From assembly GCA_907163375.1 (NCBI GenBank), contig CAJQUW010004740.1:201501-265500 (forward strand): a stretch of DNA of 64,000 nucleotides, in the 5' to 3' direction. Origin of the DNA: Prostheceraeus crozeri (lineage: Eukaryota; Platyhelminthes; Polycladida; Euryleptidae). Below, one piece after another: positions 39,901 to 51,900 of this stretch (positions are counted from its first letter, which is position 1; every line of letters begins with the position of its first letter). The notes under the pieces are model-generated. The model saw only the letters and a program-made list of their open reading frames with translations. It did no database searches and was not told where the DNA came from. Made by a program: the position numbers and the translations under genes.

Positions 39901-42900
39901 AACTTTGTCCTGACTCTCTTTCTGTATCTCTTTTGATATCTCTTTAATATCTTGTTGGCATCTTTTTAGCATCTTATTGGATCTCTCTTTGGGATGACGG
40001 TCAGCGGGTTTAATTTTGCTGGAAAGCTGTCAATTACACATACTATAAAACAGATTCATTTTATGACATTAAAGTGAGCATCCATGAATACAATGCTGAG
40101 TCGTCGTGGACTTTCACTGGATGATAATGGCAACATTACCTTGTCAGTGTGTTTGTGGAATATTTACCAATATTATAATTTCTCTTCAAATATGAAAGAG
40201 TTTTGATTAAATAACTTAAAATGCTATGTTAAGGCAAGAATCAACAGCAATTCCGCATTTCATTAGCAAAAATTTTCTTTAGATCAAGCATCATTGTGTT
40301 AGATCAGCGCCTAGTCGAGCGGCTGTTGTACAGTCTAGTCCCGCCAACTTAATCAAGCGAAAAGTCTGATTACTATGCTGGTTGGAACATTGCAGACAAC
40401 TTTTAGCACCCGCTTTCGCATTGGATGACAACCATCTTCAACGAAAAATTGTATTACATATTTATATTACATGTAATATAATTTATATTACATATTTTAT
40501 ATTCATCATGTTCACTGCTATTTCATTCTTTGTTGAATGCCATTGTTGTGTGCCATCAGTGACCACTCCTAAGTGCATGTCGCTGCACTCTGTCTCGTGC
40601 ATTCACAATGAATATATTCTTCGTTGAAGATGATTGTTATCTTAATGAGCAAACTTCTCCTCTAAGGCACTTGATTTTGGATAACCCATCAAAAAGTCTA
40701 CGGCGAACTTTTGAGTTTTTTCGTAGGCAGTCAAGTTCTGTCCAACAACATGTATTAAAATCATCAACGTTTCGAACAACGTAAACCCCCAGGATATTTC
40801 CGCTTTCTCCTGACCCCTGAATCGAACACAAGGCTGCGCTTTTTTTCCGTGATCACAATTTCTTTCTTCAACTGACCATAGCAGTAGAGTTGTTTTCAAT
40901 TCACATTTTTTATGGAAGTTACTCATTCGTTTGGTGAAAGCCGTTATTGTTGGTGCGTTTTCGCACATGTACGATTGTTCATAGTTGTATCACTTTGGCA
41001 AATTTTGAATTACAAAGCTATTTCCTTTTGGAATCATCCGAAATCATAAGAGCAAAAGTGTGTTATCAACTAAATAGTCCATCGCATGAATTGCATGACT
41101 TACTTTGTTTGCTGCATTCTTTTGAAAAATGGTGATGTTATTTCTGATTTTTGTCAGATACCAATTTGAATCATGATTTATTGACTTTCGCAAATATTTG
41201 GCCCTTTGTCCACACAATACAAGAAGCGCTGAGTTGGATCAATTTCTGGGTATACATACAGCAACGAATTCAAAGCAATTTTGCTCTCCATAATTCACAT
41301 GGTAGTTGACATTCCTTGAAATTATCAACAACTTACAACACATATCTGCTGTCTATTCATCAATGTCAGTGCTTCTAGTAGCGTTGGAAAGAACATGTCA
41401 TGGGTAGGAGGTGCAAGTAGGTCGAACATCTGTATTGCAGGCAAAACTAGAGCATCATTCATGATATTGCAATCCGGATTCTATCAAATTCATATTTTTG
41501 CTAATCAAATTTAAACTTATGCTAATTTGATTAAAGATCAAGTTAATCAAAAGAGAGGGACATTTTCAGTTTTGCAAACACATGCTGTGGATCACTTCAT
41601 GTGTGTCATAAGCAATTTCAGTTGATTAATATCCTTTAAAATACGGATTGAAAGAGTATGTTTTGTCTATCCTGCCGTTTGAGTAGATAATTAAAATAAA
41701 ACTTCGTTAATCCGGACAGTTTGGTTCCGAACAATCAAATTTGCACGATGCTTTCACAGTCGATCACTTTTGGCTAATGCTTGCAAAAACCTACAGGGTG
41801 GAACTACAAGTCCCCTGCACTTGCTTCAACTGCAAAATTGAAGCCCCACTAAAACTTTCCGCAGAAAATATGTTTGATATAAGAGTCAACATTTCCAAAA
41901 TGCATATTTCTACTCATTGATTGAAGGCATCAGCCTCTTGATCTATTACATGGGTGTGATCGACGGATAAATATGTTTTCTGATTGTCTCTAGATCAAAT
42001 TTCTTATAACACATTTCATTATTATCCAATCACAGTTGGACAGCATATTGCTGATATTTCTTAGAACTGACTTTATCATTCTTCAACAGACATTGTCGCA
42101 TGAAAGTTATCACTATGCTTGTTAAGAATGTCACGTATCTGATTCTCAAATCGCGGTCATCATTTGAGTATTATTTCTGGATCGCATTCTTTCCTTTACC
42201 GAAAGGTTGTCTCCAAGCAACGTGTCAAGGTCTTCAGCATGATCGCCATGCTCGAAAATTCCATGAGTCCGCTGATTTTCCCCAGTAATGTTTTAGTGGA
42301 AAAATCCGGTATTTTCTGTTTCATCTAACATATTTGAAATTGGGTTCATATCACGCGATATTTTGATGTAACATTTGAAACGAAGTATGACAGAATAGAG
42401 TGAGACTTAGGCCCGATGCACAGATAGATGGACCTAATTACTAAATAAGTTTCATCCACAGAGATAAATTGCTTGTCTGTGTGTTGGTTGACAGTTCTCA
42501 ATACTGATGGTCACGGTCAGAACTAGTCTCAAGGGGCAAGAAGATCAATTTTCCATTGAACGTAATGCAAATTCAAGGCTGAATTCTGACGAACCAGCGG
42601 ATTGATGCCACATCAAACGCCTACAGTCAGAAAATTAGATCGTAAAGAGTCTAGCAGTGTGAATAATATTTCCAGTTGACGAATTTATCAGTGGAGGATA
42701 ATTCAGTCAAAGATGAGTACCTTTCACTTGACAAGTCTGCCTGCAATCTTACCGCTGAAGTCATTGTATTCACTGACATAGTCCGGCAGCCAGAACGAGT
42801 TTCTGCAGGGAACGAGGCCGAAAGTGAGACTTTTACAGAGTGATGTACACCATATGCCTACTACGAATCGGCACGTCTGCCGAGTTCTAGTGAGCTCCTC

Positions 42901-45900
42901 TTCTTGTCAGACAGGATCAAAGAAAAACACATGTTAATCCAATGAGACGCAGATTGCAGTTTTTGGCTAAAATGAAATTTTGTATGTTTTCTCTGATTTA
43001 ACAAAAAGTACCAAGCCCAGAGACATAATGTTTGGCATGGAATGTCTTCAGGTCATTTCCTATGATGTGCATGTGCTTTTATCATGCATCCAATCGGCAA
43101 TGTATGTGAGAATGTGGTTGAATGTGGATAGAGTTGCTCAACATGTCTGTGTTTGCCGACAGTAAGAGGCTGGCCAAATCTAAATGTGTTTAGCTATATA
43201 GTCAGGGCTGCATGAAAATGAGAGAAAATGACCTGAAGACATTCCATACCAAACATTATGACTCTGGCTTAGTACTTTTTGTTAAATCAGAGAAAACATG
43301 GAAAATTTCATTTTAGCCAAAAACTGCAATCTGTGTCTCATTGGATTTACATGTGTTTTTCTTTGATCCTCTCTGACAAGAAGAGGAACTCACTAGAACT
43401 CGGCAGACGTGCCGATTCGTAGTAGGCATATGGTGCATTCTGTGAAAGTCTCACTTTCGGCATCGTTCCCTGCAGAAACTCGTTCTGGCTGCCGGACTAA
43501 TACGAGTAACTTCTTTAATTCGCGGAAGTGGCCAATCACACCAGCCAAAGACAATATCTAGACGAATATCTATGTCAATCTCCATCGCATGCTGCCATTG
43601 AATACAATGGCTGGGATAGGATTATGTCCACTGTAGACTAACCCACACGCAAAATGAATGCATTTCTGGGATCGCCACTGCTCATTCGTCCAAGATGTGA
43701 AAGGACCCAAAACGAGACGAAAGCAGTTGGTCATCTTGCAGATGAGCACATTGTATATATTCTTGTATATATTTGTTTTTAGTGTTGTTTTGTCCAGTTT
43801 TCTTTCTATATTTTCGTTCTTTTCTTTGTGAAATTTTGACAATCCGTTTGTCCAGCCCAATGAACGCTAAATGAGTCCTTTTCAGGACTATGTTACATTT
43901 TTTTATATACAAGTAATTTTTATATTTTATTATATGTATTATCCGCACGTTAGCGGACATCAGTTACAATGTGGTTGTATCACAATGTTGTGCGAAAATT
44001 CCTATCAATTGTGAAGGTTCGATGGACTCACTTCAGCTTCGTGCGGATGATCGTAATTCTCTCATTTGTTGTCGGTGTGATGGTGTCATAAATGGTTAAT
44101 GCACTATTGTGTCGATTGAAGCCGCAGGTACCCTCAGTCTTCGTACAGAGGTTAAGGTTTCAGGATTTTGATCCCAGACTAACAAGCTTATACTGTATTG
44201 AAAATAGCTGGCAAAATAGAAAAGTATTTCTTACAATTTACTGTTATGAAACTGTTTGACATCACTTTTAGCAGAAGTTAAAAATCATTCCATATTTCTA
44301 CTCATAACTTCATTTCTTTAAATAAAATATGCAAACTTTGTTCAAAGTACATGTCGTTGAATTTTACGGATGCTATTTACATGCCATCCGTCAAATCTTT
44401 TTCCTCTCTCTCTCTTATTTGTCAAATGTATGCACACTGAAGTTGTACGTAATTCATTTTTTGATTATCACCAATGCTCATGATTGTCTTGTTTATTATC
44501 CATGCATAATTTACAGAATCGAAGAAGTTTGCCTCCCGAGACATACAACAAACTCAACCTTCATGTTTGGGCTTCAGAAACAGATTTGCATTTGTCTTCC
44601 GCGTCGCCCCGACAAAAATCTAATAGCACCGTCCATCGGTTTAGCCAAATGTTTTATTCATCACCTTCTAAGGTTTGTCAATGAAAAGCGCGGTCTTTTC
44701 CGATGTAGACTAATCGCTCCTGTGTAGCTGATAACCTTCTTATTGCGTGAATTTGAAATATTCGGATTTTGATATACATATTCGTAGTGATGCTTCTTAT
44801 TAACATGTTTTATGCGCGTGTAGTAACATCTCTAAATTATTTGAATTGGCACATTATCTTGATAACTGAATACTAGCGGTGAATATATTATTGAAATCTG
44901 CTAATTTTTCTTGTTGATTTAATTGGAATAGCCTTTCGTAGCTCTTAGTGGATTAGTATCTTGTAGTAGTGTTATCATGGATTGGCAGTCTATTTTCACA
45001 TTCACTGTGTAGATAATTCTAAAAATTAAAAACATCTATGCATGAAAAATTATCTTTTAGATGCAGTAGTTAGAGATGCAGGGATTTTTTTCATTGTGCG
45101 TGTGACCATTTTGAAATCCGTGTTATAGTCAATCTTTAATGTATTCACGTATATTTTATACATGTACATACCGGATGTTCCTGTCGCACCTTGAGAATGT
45201 GAGGCGACTCGCGATATCTCGGGTGTGTATGTGCTTTTATCCAACGTTTTTTCACAATTAGGCTATACTTATATTTTAGCAACTTATCATCTGAGTGGGA
45301 AGAAGACTCAACTTTGACTTTCGGCTTGAAAACAAACATCCTTCAGTCATATGCAGTCAAGTAACTTCATAGTACTTGGCACATTTTTTATATCTGCTCA
45401 TCATGCACGATAAATCCGAAATATTCAATCAAGCGACAGATTTGCTAAATAAAAAATATGTCATATAGTCTCTTCGGCGTGCGGTGCATGTTTAGGAGCA
45501 TGACCAAACCGAAATTCTCCCCTGAATCTAGAGATAAATATTTGAAGATGATGAGCTTCTTTGAGGCATCCGTCTTGTCGGCGTACTCTCGGTATCTCTC
45601 TTGAAGTCAGCTGCTCGACATTGAAATCGAGATATGGATATTCAAGTGAATTGAATGACCTGAAGGAGTATATTCTAGATGGGTGGACTTGCTGACGCTC
45701 CAATGGACGACGCGCAGTCAAGATTTTCGTTCTGCATGGGATAATTTTGAAAATAAAATCCGTAATATTAAGTATTGCATGACAACAAAGGCTGTATCGA
45801 AATTATCCTCTCATTGAAATTAATTAATCGAATGAACTGTTTGCTTCATCATTTTATGAAATTGAAGTACTGCATGTTCATTTTTATGTTGCAGAATAGA

Positions 45901-48900
45901 CACTGTTTGACAGATTTCCGTTTTTGTTAATAAAGAAATTTCACACAAATAGCTTTGCTCATAATAAAATAAAAAATATCAAATATCAAAATATATCCAT
46001 GGATCAACTGCAACAACGGATTAAAACTTTGATTTCAACACTTCTCATCAGCAGTGGTGCAAATGGAAGGAGAATGTGTAAAGCTGCTTACTTGTAGTTC
46101 ATGGTTTAGAGAAATCCCTTCCAAAATATTTATGCAGATAAAATAAAGAATTTTAGATGCGTTTTGTGCCTATCTTTATATCAATTTTTGGACAGTTTTT
46201 ACTTGCTCAAGACGTTTCTCATCATATTTGGTGCTGTGCTAAACATCTAAATTTACATTATCTTCTTTAGACCTATGTATAATGTCTTACATCTACATGT
46301 AATATGTCTTAATACATGTAATCTGTACTCAAAGGCTAAAAAAATGGAGCACCAACGATGAGCATTCATTAAAGATGTTCAAATAAAGATCGGACAAATT
46401 TTGAGAAATTGCAATTGTTAGGCCTAAATGAATTTAAATAAAAAGTTAAAAAATACATGATAGTTGTTTCCCCACTGAAATAACAAAATGTGCAACAGCA
46501 GAAATAGTAGGAAAATTTGGGTGGAGATGCATTCCCAACATTCCCGGCCCTTGCCCTACGCCCTGCGCTCCATTTGTTTTTCACATCAGCCAACTCCTAC
46601 GTAAAAAGGAATCTTCTACGCAGAAAAGAAGATCTGCTAATCTTTACATTATCAACTCAGCCCTCGTATACAAATACTATAAAACAAAAATGCAAGAGCA
46701 TCCTTAATCAAATATTCCCTCCATCAAGTAGTGCCGAAACTAATTTCGATTTTTGATCGCTAGTCTTCGAAAAACAATGTATTGTACACGTGATAAACAG
46801 TACCTTCAAGAAATTTCGTCACTTTTCGCAATATGAAAGGGTGCTTAAATCGTGTGTGTCTAAGTTTAGTATCCTCACAATAACATCCTAGGCTTTTATT
46901 GCAGCTCAGTGACTTTTTTTACATCATAACCTACACACAATGTGCCAGAATCACATTTTACAAATTGTCTTTGCTCACTAACATGGACTGATTTATTTGA
47001 TGCTGTGCCGGGATGCAGTTGTGCAATAACTTAGCTCAACATGCTTAGTTTATTCAGTATTCCTTAGCCTTAAGTCATCACTAAAGATATTTTTGAAATT
47101 CGATATGCAGGACGGACGCTCATACATAAAAATGCAAATCAAAAACTTATCCAAGTAAACCTATTGACATATGGACTCATATGTCAGCTACTGGTATGCA
47201 ATGTCATGTAAACAGCGAAATTCGAGCATATTTGATATCGTCTGCATTTTTCACTGCATGGTGCATTATTTTATTAACAAACTTTTGGGAAGGCAATGTT
47301 ATTGTCTTTAGTTTGATCAAGCTAAGAACGTCAATAAGTATTTTAGAATTTGACAGTTCAACAAATTTAGGAAAACACTAACTTGTGTATTTTGCTACGC
47401 GAACAAGAAACGCTTGGCGATTATTGCTATCCTGCGGATAATCATGAAGAATTTGGAATTGTTAATAAAATGATGATAATAAGCCGATAAAGGATTCCTT
47501 TCATATTTTCAGGAAAAATTGGATCGTCTGAATGATGTTTTGAGTACATTGTCATCAAATTATTTCTCAAATATGGTCACCGACAATAGTTTGAATTTTT
47601 CATGTGATGATTCATGTGATGGCGATGACTCCGTCTTCATTAAAAGCAGCTGGCATGATGTGGTGAAAGATCATGAGGTAAGGAATTATTAGGATGGCTT
47701 GAATAGGCTGACTTCGGAAATAAACATTTTTCGACAATTTTACAACTGCTATTGAATTAGCTTCATAATTTTCGTGTTTTATTGACGGATAGATAAAGGT
47801 GCAGAAGAAGATAAAGGTCTTAAAGCCATTTGCTTGATTCAAATAATTATTTCAACAAACGACAGTAAATTATCCTGGGAAAATAAAGCCATAGCAGATA
47901 GTATGGGCGCATTCGGGAAGAACAAAAGTTCTAATTATGTTTATGATTAAGCGTTTCTATGCCGCTTGTAGCGGAGGCTAAAAACGGGCAGCAGAATACT
48001 AGATATACCCCATTTGCTTTAAATATGTTGCACGGTAAGAAGCTCTCAAACTACAGCGGCTGCACAGAAACAGTGTTTGATAGTGAGTTGCTTGCGTCTA
48101 ACAGATCTCTAACCTAGATCACAGAATTAGACAGGTCGTCTCTTCTTCTGTTTGACTAGAAAGGAAGCATTGGAACATGCAACGCCTATGAAATGGCAAA
48201 TTCCGCTGACATAATACCATAGCAATCGAACAATGAGCAACCAGTTCAACATTGAACACGTCAAATTATGCGAAAGTTTAGGTGGCTTATCAACCGGATC
48301 ACACAGCAAAGAGACAGTCGATGTCCAGTTCTACAGAGAAGTTTGTGAACGTTTTTTCGTGCGCCTGCTAACTTTTTTTAAAATGATCGGAGGGCCCAAC
48401 ATTATCGAGAAAACTTTTGCGCAATGATCTGAATTCTTCGAATCTGAAGGAGTTGTGGCAATCGGAGCATTTTGAAGGAATTCAGAGCAATCCGCAAGCG
48501 ACGCACAACTATTTTTCCTATCTCTGCAAGGTATTAAAAATTTCTTTTTGCCCACTTATTATGTTCCTGCATGTGAATACGTTTTGAATCAGTTAGCACT
48601 TCTAGAAAAGTGATACGATTAAACAATCTAATTCTGTGCATGGAAGCAGAACGATTTCTTATCTCGGATCATTCTGATGATAAAAGCAAATGTCATCTGC
48701 AGTGGGTTACTATTGGGTACACAACAGCAACCTCTTGATGTCTACAGAAACCAATCACAGATAGACTGGCGTTAAGTTAGCGATCACTAACCGCGACCGT
48801 AAACGAGACTGACTTAACCACAGAGATGATACTGCAAACTACAGCACTTGTATATTGCACCAAAATACTGCAATCTGCGTTCCATTGGATTTCCATGTAG

Positions 48901-51900
48901 CTTTCTTTGATCCTATCTAACAAGAAAAGGAACCAGGTAGAACTCGGAAGACGCGCATGTTCGTAGCAGGCGAAGGTTGTACATCATTCTGTGAAAGTCT
49001 CACTTTCGGTCTCGATCCATTCTGGCTTCCGGACTATTTCCTAGAAATGGTGTTATTCTAAGACACAGATATCTGCAGGAAGATACCCACGGAGATAAGT
49101 TGCCTTGTCTGCGTATTTCGGTCTAGAGATGACTTTCCTCAATACTGATGGTCACAGTCAGAACTAGTCTCAAGGGCAAGAAGATGAATTTTCCATTAAA
49201 CGCAATGCAAATTCAAGGCTGAATTCTGACGAACCAGGCCATTTACACCACACTAAGCGTACCCAGTCAGCAACTTTGGATCGTGAAGAGTCGAACGGTG
49301 TGAATAGCATTTCAATTTGACAAATTTATCACTAAGGAAAATTGAGTCAACGATTCGTGGTTTCACTTGACAGGTCTGGCTGCAATCGGACCGTTGATGC
49401 TCATGTGTTCTCTGATGCGAGCTGCTTCTGAAATGCGCGTGCTTGGCCAATCACACAGGCCAAAGAGAGACGAATATCTATGTCAATCTCTATCGCTTGC
49501 TACCATTGCATACGATGGCTAGTGTAGGATTATGTCTTATGTCCGCAAATATATCCATCTCTGTGAACTTAACAATCCTTACGTACCCCCAATGAGTTAG
49601 TGATGCTGTTAGAGATTTGTTAGCCTAACAGTTCTTCTGTGTGGTCGCCCCAAATAGCTTCAGTTGACATAATAGACCATGCACCGCGATAGTTTACCGT
49701 TTGCAAAAAGACAATTCATAATGTCCAACTCCCGGGAAAGAAAATTTTGGTCTCGAAGTGATAATAAAATTTATTCCAGTAAAACTGTGACGGGCCCTCG
49801 GCGTCCTGCGCCTTCTGAGGTCGATAGTATAGCGGTGTCAGCAGCCGCTGTGTGGAGGTTTATAAAGAGACATGAGTGCTATTAGGGATACAGTAAAAAC
49901 GAAATTAGAAAGGAAGCTAAAATAAAAAATAACAAAACCAAGTCATATAGTGATACTAACATGTCGCTTTTAAAATTACCTTTCATTAGAGACAAGTGTA
50001 ACAGGGAAATAAATAGAACAATTAAGAAATATGATCCACCGGTAAAATTGATCAATGAGTACGGCAAACGCACAAGTACATGCTTCAATAAAAATAATAA
50101 CTGCAGAAACTGCAAATGCAATGGAGAAGTTTGCAGGAGCGCAAATAGAACTTTTAACTGTAACAAGTGGATAGTCTATAAATACACCTGCAACATCTGC
50201 GGTGAATTTTATATTGTATACTAGGTATCTCGAGCACAAGACAGCCATTAATAGCCATTCGTCGACCAGTGCTTTGTACGAACATTTAGCTCAAAAGCAT
50301 AGTAGGATAGGCGGCATCGGAAATTACCGGATCGATTTCATTGATAAACTCACGAACACTCAAGACACAACATTTAGTGAAGCAAAAGCAATCACACAGT
50401 TTAAGCCTACAAACAATAGGAAGCATGAATTACCTTTCTACAGTCTGACTCCACATTTCGATCACCTAACACTGGACATGCAGCACAATTCTTAATAGCA
50501 CTCATGTCTCTTTATAAACTTTCACACAGCAGCTGCTGACACCGCTATACTATCGACTTCAGAAGGCGCAGACGCCGAGGGCCCGTCACAGTTTTACAGG
50601 AAGAAATTTTATTATCACTTTGAGACCAAAATTTTCTTTCCCGGAAGTTGGACATTATGAATTGTCTTTTAGCTTCAGTTGGCATTTCTTCAGATGATTC
50701 AGTTATAACAGAGAGTTATTCAGAAAGTTGAAAGTTTACGGCTTGTTCCTGAAGTTGATGAAAATGCGTCTTTACAAAGAAGCAGTGATTTGGAAAATGT
50801 TCATTACTTTACTGTACAACTAAAGAATATTTAAAAGTCTCTTCAAAGCGTCGAAATGCAAATTAAGGAAGAATGTTTACCAGGTCACTTAACTAGTTGT
50901 TGTGCATTCATATGAAAAGCTAGGAAGCTGGGTATGAGAAACGAATGGTTTTCACAGGCATGCAAAATCCACTGATTAGAGAAATGATCAATTTTATCAC
51001 ATCCAAGTGTCCTCTCTTTACTGACTATGTCGATTTTTTGTGAGGCTGTGTTGTGTTAGCTTAGTTCAGTAGCATTTTTCTGATGAGCTGCAATCATGTC
51101 CACGTCTTTGCTCGCTACAAAATAAAGTATCTCTAACCGTTGTCGAATCAACGAAATCGAAATGGGAATCTAAGATAATGAAGATTCCGCGACAGCTCCA
51201 AGTTGTGTTGATCGATAGTAAAAGGCATAATTAAGAAAATGTAGACACAGAACATCTTTCAGTATTCACTGTCGAGTAACCAAGAAGCACGCGCTTACTC
51301 AACAAACTTATCGGAAACTGAATGACCAACTGCAAAACCTGATATTGGAAATTTGCTACTAGAATTCCTATGTTCGGAAACTGCCACCTAACAAAACATG
51401 GTATATCCACAGAAGTAGATTGTGTAAACGTGTCAGGTTCCTAAAAATGCAAACTGATTCAAAACGATGGCACATGCAGGACCTTACCAGTGGACAAACG
51501 AAATTTTTGATGCCTTGCAGAAATTGGAAAAACTGTCGTGCACGGCTTGCGGATTGCTGTGAATTCCTTCAAAATGCTCCGGTCGCCACGATTCCTTCAG
51601 ATTCGAAGAACTCAGATCATTCCTCTAAACATTTCTCGATAATGTGCCTGTTTGTACCATTTCATTAGCGTTACATCTTCCAATGTTTCCTTTCTTCGCA
51701 AACAGAAGAAGAGACGACCTGTATTATTATGTGGTCATACCAGAATTTCTTAGTTTCAGAAATATCACATTCCATAATAGAATATGCTATGATTTTATGA
51801 CGAGCTAGACTACATGTCAGACCGGCTGCTTTTCAATTTGAATATGAAATGATAATTTGCCCTGCTGGTACCATGGCATATAGAGAGAAACGGTGCTGGC

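Larger units (their letters stand above)
25997..44516 (+). other. Intron 2 of the PLEKHG5-like gene
   Basis: A phase-0 intron of about 18.5 kb, gtaagt to aatttacag. It contains foldback elements at 27068 and 42781, repeat-B copies, a pogo-like element at 34973, a 30-bp minisatellite at 39276, a small shared repeat and a SINE relic. Long stretches (about 29230-34970, 35810-37590, 38010-39270, 40600-42450, 43675-44516) show nothing I can name. A 136-codon ORF at 36177-36587 has no recognisable content. Confidence 0.7.

Noticed and set aside
41690-41720. AACTTCGTTAATCCGGAC, similar to a pogo/Tigger end
   Set aside because: Only one terminus was found; no partner end within the nearby sequence.
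45461-45721. 86-codon minus-strand ORF
   Set aside because: Looks slightly protein-like but I recognise nothing and see no convincing splice sites.
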